Shown here piece by piece: positions 52,746 to 61,357 of a stretch of 64,000 nucleotides of DNA (the stretch's first letter is position 1; every line of letters begins with the position of its first letter). Made by a program: the position numbers and the translations under genes. This DNA comes from Streptomyces sp. MMG1533 (lineage in GTDB: Bacteria > Actinomycetota > Actinomycetes > Streptomycetales > Streptomycetaceae). The notes beneath the pieces were generated by a model. That model was not told the DNA's origin. It was given only the letters and a program-made list of their open reading frames with translations, and did no database searches. The stretch lies in contig NZ_LGDG01000041.1 of NCBI RefSeq assembly GCF_001279775.1, forward strand, positions 1 through 64,000. Direction: 5' to 3'.

Positions 52746-53611
52746 CGGACCGCGCGCTCTCCGTCGTACGCGCCGGAGCACTCACCACCGTCCAGGACCA
52801 GGGACGCCCCGGGCACGCCCACCTCGGTGTCCCCCGCTCCGGCGCGCTGGACGGCCCGGCGGCCGCCCTCGCCAACCGGCTGGTGGGCAATCGCCCCGAG
52901 GCGGCCGTCCTGGAGACCACGCTCAACGGCTGCGCGGTGCGGCCCCGTTCGACGGTCACCGTGGCGGTCGCCGGCGCACCCTGCCGGGTGACCGTGGACG
53001 GACGCCCGGTCGCCTGGGGCGCACCGGTGCGCGTGCCCGCGGGCGCGCTCCTGGACGTCGGAGCGGCCGTCGCGGGAGTACGCGGCTATGTGGCCGTCTC
53101 CGGCGGCGTCGCCGTGGAACCGGTGCTCGGCAGCCGTTCCACGGACCTCCTCTCGGGCCTGGGCCCGCCGCCGCTGACGGACGGCGCGGTGCTGCCCCTG
53201 GGGAGCCCCGAAGCCCTCCACGCGCGCGTGGACGTCGCCCCCCAGCCGGCGCCCCCGGCCGAACTCGTCCTGAGGGTGACGCCGGGCCCACGCGACGACT
53301 GGTTCACGCCGGAGGCCGTACGGGCCTTCACCTCCTGCGGCTACCGGGTGTCGTCCGCGAGCAACCGCATCGGGCTGCGCACGGAGGGGCCCTGCCTGGA
53401 GCGGTTCCGGTCCGGCGAACTCCCCAGCGAGGGCATGGTGCTGGGGGCCGTCCAGGTCCCGCCCGACGGCAGGCCGGTGGTCTTCCTCGCCGACCACCCG
53501 ACCACCGGGGGCTATCCGGTGATCGCGGTCGTCCGCTCGGCCGACCTCCCGGCCGCCGCACAGGCGGTACCGGGCACGCCGGTGCGCTTCGTGGCCGCAC
53601 GCCGAGGGTGA
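52742..53611 (+). CDS. pxpC: 5-oxoprolinase subunit C (KipA-like)
   Basis: A 289-residue biotin-dependent-carboxyltransferase-like KipA protein. The N-terminal GALTTVQDQGRPGHAHLGVP and GALDGPAAALANRLVGN blocks and the central VRGYVAVSGGVAVEPVLGSR are family hallmarks; DHPTTGGYPVIAVV lies near the end. It completes PxpABC. The stop is 4 bp from that of the convergent SGNH hydrolase gene. Confidence 0.95.
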   Translation: MTDRALSVVRAGALTTVQDQGRPGHAHLGVPRSGALDGPAAALANRLVGNRPEAAVLETTLNGCAVRPRSTVTVAVAGAPCRVTVDGRPVAWGAPVRVPAGALLDVGAAVAGVRGYVAVSGGVAVEPVLGSRSTDLLSGLGPPPLTDGAVLPLGSPEALHARVDVAPQPAPPAELVLRVTPGPRDDWFTPEAVRAFTSCGYRVSSASNRIGLRTEGPCLERFRSGELPSEGMVLGAVQVPPDGRPVVFLADHPTTGGYPVIAVVRSADLPAAAQAVPGTPVRFVAARRG

Positions 53612-53615
53612 ACTC

Positions 53616-54476
53616 CTAGGCGGCGTCCGGCTGTTGCTCCGCCATCGACAAGGTCGCGAGCGCCGCGGACACCGCCGCGGAGGCCCGCAGATCGAGTCGG
53701 GCGCTCGTCCCGCGCGCGCGGTGCCGCAACTCGTCGGCGGCGAGCGTCAGGAGCTGCGGCAGCAGGTCGGTGCACCGCCGGGCCACCCAGCCGGTGCCGG
53801 CGGTGGCGAGCCACCACAGGCTCGCCGACTTGGTGGGCGCCGGGAACTCGGGCTCGGGCGAAGGGGCGGCCCCCGTCGCCAGACCGTGCTCCGCCAGCAG
53901 CGCGTGGAAGCGCACGGCCAGCTGCCGATGCCCCCGCTCGCCGGGGTGCAGCCGGTCCGCGCTCCACATCGCGCGGTCCATGAGCCACGCGCCCTCGCTG
54001 GCGTGCAGATGCACGACCCCGTACCGCTCGGACAGCGCGTGCACCACGGCGTTGACCGCCCGCTGCCGCCGGGCCAGCGGACGTGCCAGGGCGCCCGGCA
54101 GCCCGAGCATCGCCCCGGGGTCCGGCAGACAGGCCGTGAGTAGGACCGCGCCCTGCCGGGTGAGGGCCGAGTACACCGTGTCGAGGCGCGCGGCGACGGC
54201 CTGGATGTCGAAGGTGCAGCGCAGGGTGTCGTTGACGCCGATGACGACGGACACGAGGTCCGGCCGCAGGGCCAGCCCCGCGGGCAGTTGTCTCTCCAGC
54301 ACATCACGCGTCTGCGACCCGCTCACCGCGAGATTGGTGAACTCCACGGACTGCGCGGGCTCTTCACCGAGCCCGTCGGCGAGCAGCGCGGCCCAGCCGC
54401 GCCACCCGTCGCCGACGGGATCGCCCACACCTTCGGTCAGCGAGTCGCCGAGAGCCACGAATCGCAGCGGTCTCAT
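53616..54476 (-). CDS. SGNH/GDSL hydrolase
   Basis: A 286-residue esterase/lipase-like hydrolase. Block I is GDSLTEGVGD with the nucleophilic Ser, block III is GVNDTLR, and the catalytic Asp-His pair lies in SADRLHPGERGH. No signal peptide, so it acts in the cytoplasm. The ATG overlaps the stop of the upstream glycosyltransferase (ATGA), so its job is probably on the same glycan or lipid, for example removing or adding an acyl group. Residues beyond about 215 form an extra helical tail not needed for the SGNH fold. Confidence 0.9.
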   Translation of the reverse strand: MRPLRFVALGDSLTEGVGDPVGDGWRGWAALLADGLGEEPAQSVEFTNLAVSGSQTRDVLERQLPAGLALRPDLVSVVIGVNDTLRCTFDIQAVAARLDTVYSALTRQGAVLLTACLPDPGAMLGLPGALARPLARRQRAVNAVVHALSERYGVVHLHASEGAWLMDRAMWSADRLHPGERGHRQLAVRFHALLAEHGLATGAAPSPEPEFPAPTKSASLWWLATAGTGWVARRCTDLLPQLLTLAADELRHRARGTSARLDLRASAAVSAALATLSMAEQQPDAA

Positions 54477-55636
54477 GACACGCCCCCGGGCACGACGGGC
54501 CGTACGGATGCCACCGCGTCGTGCGCGTCGAGGAACGCGGCGACCGCCGTGTCCCACCCGAAACACTCCGCACGCGCGCGTGCGGCCTCCCGCCGCTCCT
54601 CCACGGGCCGTTCGAGGAGCATGCCCACGGCGTCCGCGAAGGCGCCCCCGTGATCCGCGGCGACGGCCCCGGCGGAGCCGATCACCTCCGAAAGCGCGGA
54701 CGAGGCGCTCGCCACGACGGGCGTGCCGCAGGCCATCGCCTCCAGGGCGGCCAGCCCGAACGTCTCGGCCGGCCCCGGCGCCAGGCACACGTCGGCCGAC
54801 GCCTGCAGCGCGCCCAGCAACGCACGGTCGGCGACGTGCCCGAGGAACGTCACCGGCAACCCGCGCTCCCGCGCCCGCTGTTCGAGCCGCGGCCGCAGCG
54901 GCCCGTCCCCGGCCACCACCAGCACGGCCCGCCGCCCGCGCCGTACCAGCGCCTCCAGGGCGTCCAGCGCGGTGCCGGGCCGCTTCTCCACCGACAGGCG
55001 CGAGCACATCACCAGCAGCGCCTCGTCCACGCGCGCGTGGCGGGCCCGCAGCCCGGGATCGCCCAGCGCCGGGTGCCGCTGCACCAGGTCGACGCCGAGC
55101 GGCGCCCGTACGACGTTGCGCGCTCCGATGCGCACGAACTCCCGCTCGGCGAACTCGGTGGTGCACACCACGCGCGCGTACGTGTGGGCCGTACGGACGT
55201 TGAGGGCGTCCGCGGCACGCCGGGCGGCGCCCTCGGACAGTCCCCAGGTGCGGAGCACGCCGTCGGCGGTCTCGTGGGAGACCATCACGGCCGGGACGCG
55301 GGCGCGCCGCGCCCACTTGCCGGTCCACCTGAGGGTCGTACGGTCGGAAACCTCCAGACGGTCGGGGGCCAGCTCCGCCAGGAGCCCGGCCACCCGCCGC
55401 CTGTCGGTGAGGACGCGGTAGCCGCCGGTACCGGGCAACAGCGGCCCCGGGAGGGTGATCACCCGGCCCTGCTCGGTCTCCCGGTCGCTCGCACGCTCAC
55501 CCGGCACGATCAGCACCGGCTCGTGTCCGGCCGCCTTGAAGCCCTTGCCGAGCTCGCGCAGCGCGGTGCGCAGACCGCCGGAGGCCGGCGCCACGAAGTT
55601 CGCCAGGCGCACTATCCGCAGGGACTCGCCGCTCAT
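54473..55636 (-). CDS. GT4 glycosyltransferase
   Basis: A 387-residue GT-B glycosyltransferase. The N-terminal acceptor-side loop is PASGGLRTALRELGKGFKAA, the donor-side start is LLVMCSRLSVEKRPGTALDA, and ETFGLAALEAMACGTPVVAS is the E-x7-E nucleotide-sugar motif of family GT4. It is coupled by 4-bp overlaps to another GT4 upstream and the SGNH hydrolase downstream. Donor and acceptor cannot be read; mannose on a lipid carrier is plausible from resemblance to actinobacterial mannosyltransferases. Confidence 0.88.
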   Translation of the reverse strand: MSGESLRIVRLANFVAPASGGLRTALRELGKGFKAAGHEPVLIVPGERASDRETEQGRVITLPGPLLPGTGGYRVLTDRRRVAGLLAELAPDRLEVSDRTTLRWTGKWARRARVPAVMVSHETADGVLRTWGLSEGAARRAADALNVRTAHTYARVVCTTEFAEREFVRIGARNVVRAPLGVDLVQRHPALGDPGLRARHARVDEALLVMCSRLSVEKRPGTALDALEALVRRGRRAVLVVAGDGPLRPRLEQRARERGLPVTFLGHVADRALLGALQASADVCLAPGPAETFGLAALEAMACGTPVVASASSALSEVIGSAGAVAADHGGAFADAVGMLLERPVEERREAARARAECFGWDTAVAAFLDAHDAVASVRPVVPGGVS

Positions 55637-56766
55637 GCCGCCACCACCGTCCTCCGCTCCGCGAGCACGTTCGCGTAGTGCCCGATCAGCTGGTCGCCGA
55701 CGGCCGCCCAGGTGCGCCCCTCGACGGTCGCCCGCGCGGCGGTGCCGAACGCGGTGCGCAGGCCGGGGTCGGCGGCCAGGGACCACACGGCGTCCCGCAC
55801 GGCGTCCGGGTCGCGCGGCGGAACCAGCAACCCGGTGCGACCGTGTGCGACCAGGTCCAGCGGGCCGCCGGCGGCGGGCGCGACGACGGGCACGCCGCTC
55901 GCCATGGCCTCCTGCACGGTCTGGCAGAAGGTCTCGAACGGGCCGGTGTGCGCGAAGACGTCCAAGGAGGCGAAGATCCGGGCGAGTTCGTCACCGGTGC
56001 GGCGGCCCAGGAAGACCGCGCCCGGCAGGGCCTGGTCGAGGCTCGGGCGGCTCGGCCCGTCGCCGACGACCACGACCCGCACGCCGTCCAGGGCGCAGAC
56101 GCCGGCCAGCAGCTCGACCTGCTTCTCGGGGGCGAGCCGGCCGACGTAGCCGACGATCAGCTCGCCGTTCGGGGCGAGTTCGCGGCGCAGCGCCTCGTCC
56201 CGCAGTTCGGGGCGGAAACGGGCGGTGTCCACGCCCCGCGGCCACAGCCGCACCCGGGGCACACCGTGCGCCTCCAGGTCGCGCAGGGCCGGGCTGGACG
56301 GGGCGAGGGTGAGGTCGGCGGCCGAGTGGACGGAGCGGATGCGCCGCCAGGCGGCGGCCTCGCCGGCCCCCATGTAGGTGCGGGCGTATCCGGCGAGGTC
56401 GGTCTGGTAGACGGCCACGGCGGGGATGCCGAGCCGGGCGGCGGCGGCCATGCCGCGGACGCCGAGGACGAAGGGGCTGGCGAGGTGGACGACGTCGGCA
56501 CGGTGCTCGACGATCGCCGCGGCCACGCGACGGCTGGGGAGGGCGACGCGGACCTGGGGGTAGCCCGGAAGCGGGAGGGAGGGGACACGGATGACGGGGC
56601 ACGGCGCCAGGGCATCGGCCCCGGGCCCGGTACCGGCCGCGGTGGCCGGCGCGACGACGAGCGGAGAGTGACCGCGATCTACGAGGTGCCGGGCGGTCTG
56701 GAGCGCGCAGTGGGCCACGCCGTTCACATCGGGGGGAAAGGATTCGGTCACGATGACGACACGCAT
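55633..56766 (-). CDS. GT4 glycosyltransferase, MgtA/PimB-like
   Basis: A 377-residue GT4 enzyme resembling GDP-mannose-dependent alpha-mannosyltransferases of glycolipid synthesis. The N-terminus VVIVTESFPPDVNGVAHCAL contains the typical glycine-asparagine loop, VVHLASPFVLGVRG follows, the donor domain opens IVGYVGRLAPEKQVELL, and ETFCQTVQEAMASGVPVV is the E-x7-E motif. First gene of the three-gene operon. The start ATG has only a weak ribosome site. No membrane segment; it would work at the inner face of the membrane. Confidence 0.88.
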   Translation of the reverse strand: MRVVIVTESFPPDVNGVAHCALQTARHLVDRGHSPLVVAPATAAGTGPGADALAPCPVIRVPSLPLPGYPQVRVALPSRRVAAAIVEHRADVVHLASPFVLGVRGMAAAARLGIPAVAVYQTDLAGYARTYMGAGEAAAWRRIRSVHSAADLTLAPSSPALRDLEAHGVPRVRLWPRGVDTARFRPELRDEALRRELAPNGELIVGYVGRLAPEKQVELLAGVCALDGVRVVVVGDGPSRPSLDQALPGAVFLGRRTGDELARIFASLDVFAHTGPFETFCQTVQEAMASGVPVVAPAAGGPLDLVAHGRTGLLVPPRDPDAVRDAVWSLAADPGLRTAFGTAARATVEGRTWAAVGDQLIGHYANVLAERRTVVAA

Positions 56767-56948
56767 ACCGGTGTTCTCGCCGTGCTGGACGTGGCCGCGT
56801 CAACGTGGATCTTTCCGGACAGGGAACGTCCTGTGAGCGTTGCGCTGCGCACCCGAGCAGGTCAGACCGTGTCCATGCCCGGCTGACCCGCGGGTCACCC
56901 CGAGTTCACTCAGCCGGCGCGCCTGCACCTTGCGAGCCCACCGGGCGG

Positions 56949-57007
56949 GCTCCCCCGTGCCCGGTTCTCACATGGCGTGCTCCCCCGTCGCCGGTTCTCA
57001 CATGGCG
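56949..57007. repeat. 30-bp tandem duplication covering the HEAT gene stop
   Basis: The 29-bp unit at 56949-56977 recurs at 56979-57007 with two mismatches; both contain CCGGTTCTCACATGGCG. The right copy includes the stop codon of the minus-strand HEAT-repeat gene, so the gene's last codons and stop are duplicated just downstream. Confidence 0.85.
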
Positions 57008-58416
57008 GCCGCGTCAGGTCCGATCCGGCTGCGTACGGCCGTCTGGACCTCGGCCTCCTCGGCCGGATCGGCGGCGAGCCTGCGCAGTCGCTCGACGACC
57101 CGGGCGTCACCGGTCTCGGCGTGCCGGGCGGCGATCTCGCGGGTGGTCTCCTCGCAGTCCCAGAGGCACTCGACGGCGAAGCCGGTGGCGAAGGAGGGGT
57201 CGGTGGCGGCGAGGGCGCGGGCGGCCCGGCCGCGTAGGTGGGAGGAGGCGGTCTCGCGGTAGATGTGCCTCAGGACGGGGGCCGCACAGGCGATGCCGAG
57301 CCGTCCGGTGCCGTCGACGAGGGTCCACAGGGTCTGTGCGTCGGGGCCTTCGCCCCGGACCGCCTCCCTGAGCGCCGCGAGGACGAGTTCGCTGTCCTGG
57401 GAGCCGCCCCGGCAGGAGAGCATGCGCCCGGCGGCGGCGCCGAGGGGGTCGGGTCGGCGGGCCCAGCGGCGCGCGCGGTCGACCGCGGCGATGCTGCGCA
57501 TGCGTTCGAAGGCGTCCACGGCGGCCTCCACCACGGGGGCCGTGCCGGTGACCACGGCGACCTCGATCAGTTCGAGGGCGTCCGGATCATTGCCGTCGGC
57601 GAGATAGCGCAGGGCGGTGCAGCGGGCTCCGTCGGTGCCGTCCTTGGCGGCCCGGAGGATCTCCGGCCGGTCCTCGGGGCCGGCGACGGCCGTGAGGCAG
57701 CGGGCGGCGGGGACATGGAGCGCGGCGCCGCGCTCGATGCCTTGCTGGGCCCACTCGAAGACCGCCTGGACGCTCCACCCCGGACGGGGCCCGGTTGGTC
57801 GCATCTGCCGTTGCCAGCGGTCGAAACAGCCGGTCTCCTGAGCGGCACGCACGCGCGTGGCGATGGATTCGCGCGGATCGTCGGCCCACAGCCGCCAGGG
57901 CCGGGGCTCGAAGGCGTCGCGCACCGCGGCGGCCAGTTCGGCCTCGCCCTCGGCGTCGGTCGCGAAGCGCGCCAGGACGGGTGCCGCGAGGGCGCGCAGT
58001 CCGGCGTCGTCGTCGCGCAGCGCCAGTTCGTCCAGGGCCCAGGCCCAGTTGGCGCCCGAGGCGGCGTACCTGCGCAGGAGTTCGAGCGCGTCCCGCCTGC
58101 CGTACGAGGCGAGGTGGCCCAGGACGGCGAGGGCGAGCCCGGTGCGGGACTCCTCGGTGTCTAGGACGTCCTCGACGTCGAAGAGGTGCGCCTCGATCTC
58201 GTCGAGCTCGCCGTTCAGGTCGAGGTAGAGACGGGCGTAGTACAGGGAGCGGTTCTCCACCTGCCAGTCGTGGCGGGGATCGCGCAGCACACAGTGGTTC
58301 AGGGCCGCGAGCGCTTCGGCTCGCGGTGCGGTGAGCGCGTGCAGTGTGCCGTCGCCGCGGCCCCGCTGGAGCAGGCCGAGCAGCGTGCCGCTGGGCGCTA
58401 TGACCGGATCGAACAT
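56998..58416 (-). CDS. HEAT-repeat protein
   Basis: A 472-residue, wholly helical, Ala/Arg/Glu-rich protein made of degenerate HEAT-like repeats (for example RRDALELLRRYAASGANWAW and TALRYLADGNDPDALELIEV). Such proteins are scaffolds for protein-protein contact; no catalytic motif is seen. The chosen start MFDPVIAPSG at 58416 matches what I remember of homologues; a GTG five codons earlier is also possible. It lies 300 bp downstream of the ankyrin-repeat gene on the same strand, with no overlap. Confidence 0.8.
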   Translation of the reverse strand: MFDPVIAPSGTLLGLLQRGRGDGTLHALTAPRAEALAALNHCVLRDPRHDWQVENRSLYYARLYLDLNGELDEIEAHLFDVEDVLDTEESRTGLALAVLGHLASYGRRDALELLRRYAASGANWAWALDELALRDDDAGLRALAAPVLARFATDAEGEAELAAAVRDAFEPRPWRLWADDPRESIATRVRAAQETGCFDRWQRQMRPTGPRPGWSVQAVFEWAQQGIERGAALHVPAARCLTAVAGPEDRPEILRAAKDGTDGARCTALRYLADGNDPDALELIEVAVVTGTAPVVEAAVDAFERMRSIAAVDRARRWARRPDPLGAAAGRMLSCRGGSQDSELVLAALREAVRGEGPDAQTLWTLVDGTGRLGIACAAPVLRHIYRETASSHLRGRAARALAATDPSFATGFAVECLWDCEETTREIAARHAETGDARVVERLRRLAADPAEEAEVQTAVRSRIGPDAAAM

Positions 58417-58716
58417 GGGAAACAGCCTCACATCAAGCGTCGACGCAACCGGGATCGTGCATTACCTGGCCGCGTGACAACACGTCGGGGCGCCCGCCGT
58501 TTCCTGCTTGCTGTAAGCCATTTTCCTCTGCCTCTCGTAGGTGGCCCATGCGGACCGCATCACGGTCCGCGCGGTGCGGCATCACCTGCCCAGCCATCGC
58601 GTCCGTGAATCACGACGTCATGATGACTCGGCAGTTCCATCTACCGCGACCGAAATTTCGGCGGCCCGTTACCGCCTCCCCCGTTTTCCGTGTCCGCCCT
58701 GGTCAGGGCGGACGGA
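58417..58716. other. 300-bp gap with a terminator and a palindrome
   Basis: Between the ankyrin and HEAT genes, both on the minus strand. It holds the ankyrin-gene terminator stem TCCGCCCTG-GT-CAGGGCGGA (58693-58712) and a perfect 12-bp palindrome CCGAAATTTCGG (58650-58661), and must contain the HEAT gene promoter. No gene seen. Confidence 0.6.
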
Positions 58717-59109
58717 TCAATGTGCGGCGAACAGTTCGAGCAGTTGTGTCTTGCCGAACATCCGGGCGGTGTCGACGGCCGACGGAGTACCCGCGGCGGG
58801 ATCGGCACCCCCCTCCAGAAGAGCCCTGATGACTTCTTCCTCGCCCTTGAAGACGGCCCCGGCGAGCGGGGTCTGGCCTCGGTCGTTGACCCGGTTGCCC
58901 TCGGCGCCCCGGGCGAGGAGGGCGCGCACGGCGTCGGCATGGCCGTGATAGGCGGCAAGCATCACCAGGGAGTCTCCGCGGTCATTGGTGAGGTTGGCCG
59001 GAACGCCCGCGTCGACGTACGCCACGAGCGCCTCGGTCTGCCCCTGCCGGGCCAGATCGAAGATCTTGGTCGCCAGCTCCACGACCTCGGGGTCGGGGGC
59101 TTCAGTCAT
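58717..59109 (-). CDS. Ankyrin-repeat protein
   Basis: A 130-residue protein with about three ankyrin repeats: LARQGQTEALVAYVDAG, GDSLVMLAAYHGHADAVRAL followed by LARGAEGNRVNDRG, and QTPLAGAVFKGEEEVIRALL. These form a small binding scaffold. No signal peptide or membrane helix. The ATG follows GAGGCGG. In Streptomyces such short ankyrin proteins are common; no partner is indicated here. Confidence 0.9.
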   Translation of the reverse strand: MTEAPDPEVVELATKIFDLARQGQTEALVAYVDAGVPANLTNDRGDSLVMLAAYHGHADAVRALLARGAEGNRVNDRGQTPLAGAVFKGEEEVIRALLEGGADPAAGTPSAVDTARMFGKTQLLELFAAH

Positions 59110-59370
59110 CGGCCGGTCCGCCTCTCAGTACAACCGTTCAGGTGAATCGCCAGGGTACTGGCTCGCGCGGCACATGACCCGATGTGCCGGAGGTAAAGAT
59201 CACCGCAGACCCGGTCGGGCGCAAGAGCCCGGCCCAACCGGACGAAGACGACTCCGCCGCCTGGGGGAAATCGATAGAAATTCACCCAGTTGCACCTTTT
59301 ATCGTATGGATACATCCTGTGATCCTGGAAGTACTCATGGTGACTGTCCCCACGAACCAGGAGAGCTCAA

Positions 59371-59565
59371 ATGATCCTGTCCATCTCAGGCGTGGTCCTG
59401 CTCGGAATCATCGTCTTCCTCTTCTTCCGCAAGGACGGCCTCAAGGCCTCCCACGCCCTGGTCTCGGCCTTGTTCGGCTTCTATCTCGCGAGCACGGCCC
59501 TCGCTCCGAGCATCAAGGCCGGCGGCGAGAGCCTCGCGAGCCTCCTCGGCGGAATCAAGTTCTGA
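59371..59565 (+). CDS. Small membrane protein upstream of FtsK-like ATPase
   Basis: 64 residues: a hydrophobic helix (ILSISGVVLLGIIVFLFF), a short charged turn (RKDGLKASH) and a second hydrophobic segment (ALVSALFGFYLASTALAP). The ATG follows AGGAGAG. It ends 37 bp before the FtsK-like ATPase gene and is probably cotranscribed, possibly anchoring or assisting it at the membrane. It resembles small proteins linked to plasmid-transfer type ATPases, but no function is established. Confidence 0.8.
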   Translation: MILSISGVVLLGIIVFLFFRKDGLKASHALVSALFGFYLASTALAPSIKAGGESLASLLGGIKF

Positions 59566-59602
59566 CGCCCCTCACGTCCGTACGCACCTCCAGGAGACAG
59601 CT

Positions 59603-61249
59603 GTGGTCCGGCGCCCCCTCCCCCGCATCCTGAGCACAGGCAGCGCGCAGATCGCCCGGAGCCGGGAGCTGGCCCGGACGGCGGCCGACAGCGCCACCGA
59701 CGTCCTCCACCCACTGATCACGATCACCCGCGGTCTGCGCCGGCTGGCCTCGGCCGGGCGGCGCAAGTGGGCCGACACCCCCAAGGACAAGCGCGGGCCG
59801 CTGCTTTTCCTGGTGGCGTCGGTGGTCCTGGTCGTGGCACTCGCGCCGTACGGCCCGCTGCTCGCCGTCATCACGCTGATGGCGGCGGCAGCCTGGCAGG
59901 GCCGCGACCGCAAGGAGTCGGAGCCCGACGGACCCGACGAGTCCCAGACCCAGCGCCTCCAGTCGCTGTACGAGGCCCTGGTGCCGTACTTCTCGACCGC
60001 CGAGGACCCGGCCCCGCTCTACGCCCACGGCGGCGAGTGGGACAAGGCCTTCCCCGCGTACGACTTCGACGGCACCGGCCGCATCACGCACCTGCTGATC
60101 CGCTACCCGGCGTACTTCACCGACGGCGAGGCCGAGTCCCGTACCCGGATCGAGCAACTGCTGCACGCCAAGTCGGGCCGGGACCGGGAGTACCACTTCG
60201 CCTGGGACGAGGAGGGCAACCAGCTCACGGTCACCGTCCTCACGCCCCTGCCCATCGACATCGCCGCTCAGCGTTTCGTCACGTCCCCCGGCGAGACGGT
60301 CCTCGGCTTCACCGACCCCACCCAGGTCCAGCGCACGCTCCCCCTCGACTACGGCGAGGAACAGCGCGACGTACCGCCGGTCGTCTGGCGCACGGGCATC
60401 CGCTCCACCGAGCCGCACCTGCTGGTCATGGGCCAGCCGGGCAGCGGCACCTCCACCCTGCTGCGGTCCATCGCCCTGCAGGCCCTCCAGTACGGCGACC
60501 TCGTGATCGTCGAGGGCGGCGGTACCGGCGAGTACGCCTGCCTGACCGGCCGGGACGGCGTCCTCGCGGTCGAGTGCGGGCTGGCCGGAGCCCTGGCGAG
60601 CCTGGAGTGGGCGGCCACGGAGACGGAGCGTCGCCTGATCGCGGTCAACCGTGCCCGCCAGGCCGGAAACCCGCCGCCCGACGACACCAAACGCCCTCTG
60701 TGGATCCTGCTGGACCGCCCGAGCGCCTTCGCCCACGTGGCAGCCGCGGACGGCCGCAAGGACCCGCAGTCCCTGCTCCAGGTCCCGCTCCGGCACGGCC
60801 GCGCGGCGAACGTGACGGTGGTCGTGGCCGACCAGTTCGACAGTGCGGACGCCCTGAGTGACGCCGTACGCCAGCACACGCGCGCGCGGGTCGTGCTCGG
60901 CCCCGCCACGTCCGACCAACTGGAAGCGGTCCTGGGCGCGCCCCCGTGCACGACCCCGGTCGCCCAGGTCCCGCCCGGCCGCGGCTACGCCCGCCTCGGC
61001 ACGGGCCCGGTCCACCGACTCCAGGTCCCTTCCACCCCGGACCCGTACGACGAAGCGACGAGCGAGGCGGACCGCCAGGCGGTACTGGCCCTGCTGCCGC
61101 CGCGGACGACACCGGCGGACGGCGAGCACGTACCGGAGGCGGTGCCGACGGACACGGTGCCGGCGGATACGGTGCCGACGGAGGCCGTACAGACAAAGGC
61201 CGCGGCGGAACCCGTACAGACGGAGGCCGTGGCAGCGGAAGCTCCGTAG
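59603..61249 (+). CDS. FtsK/SpoIIIE-like membrane ATPase with altered P-loop
   Basis: 548 residues. Two hydrophobic stretches (about 68-95; LLFLVASVVLVVALAPYGPL) anchor the N-terminus; then a linker and an FtsK-like ATPase domain. The P-loop reads GQPGSGTST (277-285): Thr283 replaces the lysine that normally binds ATP phosphate. The Walker B region is RPLWILLDRP. The last 40 residues are an acidic, repetitive Thr/Val/Pro/Ala tail. ATP hydrolysis is therefore doubtful. The GTG follows AGGAGA. No relaxase, integrase or conjugation gene is nearby, so a role in plasmid transfer is not supported here. Confidence 0.75.
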   Translation: MVRRPLPRILSTGSAQIARSRELARTAADSATDVLHPLITITRGLRRLASAGRRKWADTPKDKRGPLLFLVASVVLVVALAPYGPLLAVITLMAAAAWQGRDRKESEPDGPDESQTQRLQSLYEALVPYFSTAEDPAPLYAHGGEWDKAFPAYDFDGTGRITHLLIRYPAYFTDGEAESRTRIEQLLHAKSGRDREYHFAWDEEGNQLTVTVLTPLPIDIAAQRFVTSPGETVLGFTDPTQVQRTLPLDYGEEQRDVPPVVWRTGIRSTEPHLLVMGQPGSGTSTLLRSIALQALQYGDLVIVEGGGTGEYACLTGRDGVLAVECGLAGALASLEWAATETERRLIAVNRARQAGNPPPDDTKRPLWILLDRPSAFAHVAAADGRKDPQSLLQVPLRHGRAANVTVVVADQFDSADALSDAVRQHTRARVVLGPATSDQLEAVLGAPPCTTPVAQVPPGRGYARLGTGPVHRLQVPSTPDPYDEATSEADRQAVLALLPPRTTPADGEHVPEAVPTDTVPADTVPTEAVQTKAAAEPVQTEAVAAEAP

Positions 61250-61357
61250 CTGCCGTCGGGCTGCGGTCAGTCGCGCCTCCGGATCGGCTCCCGGCCCACG
61301 GAGGGCTGCACCGCGCAGCGGCGGGTGGCGCACCCACCCCGCCCGCACCAGCCCCGT

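Noticed and set aside
59184..59633. Open frame of 149 codons overlapping the small membrane protein gene
   Set aside because: Codon-position G+C drops sharply midway and no ribosome site precedes it, while the overlapping 64-aa frame has AGGAGAG and a membrane-protein sequence.
59371..61249. Integrative conjugative element based on the FtsK-like gene
   Set aside because: No integrase, excisionase, replication gene, tRNA or flanking direct repeats were seen, and the P-loop is degenerate.
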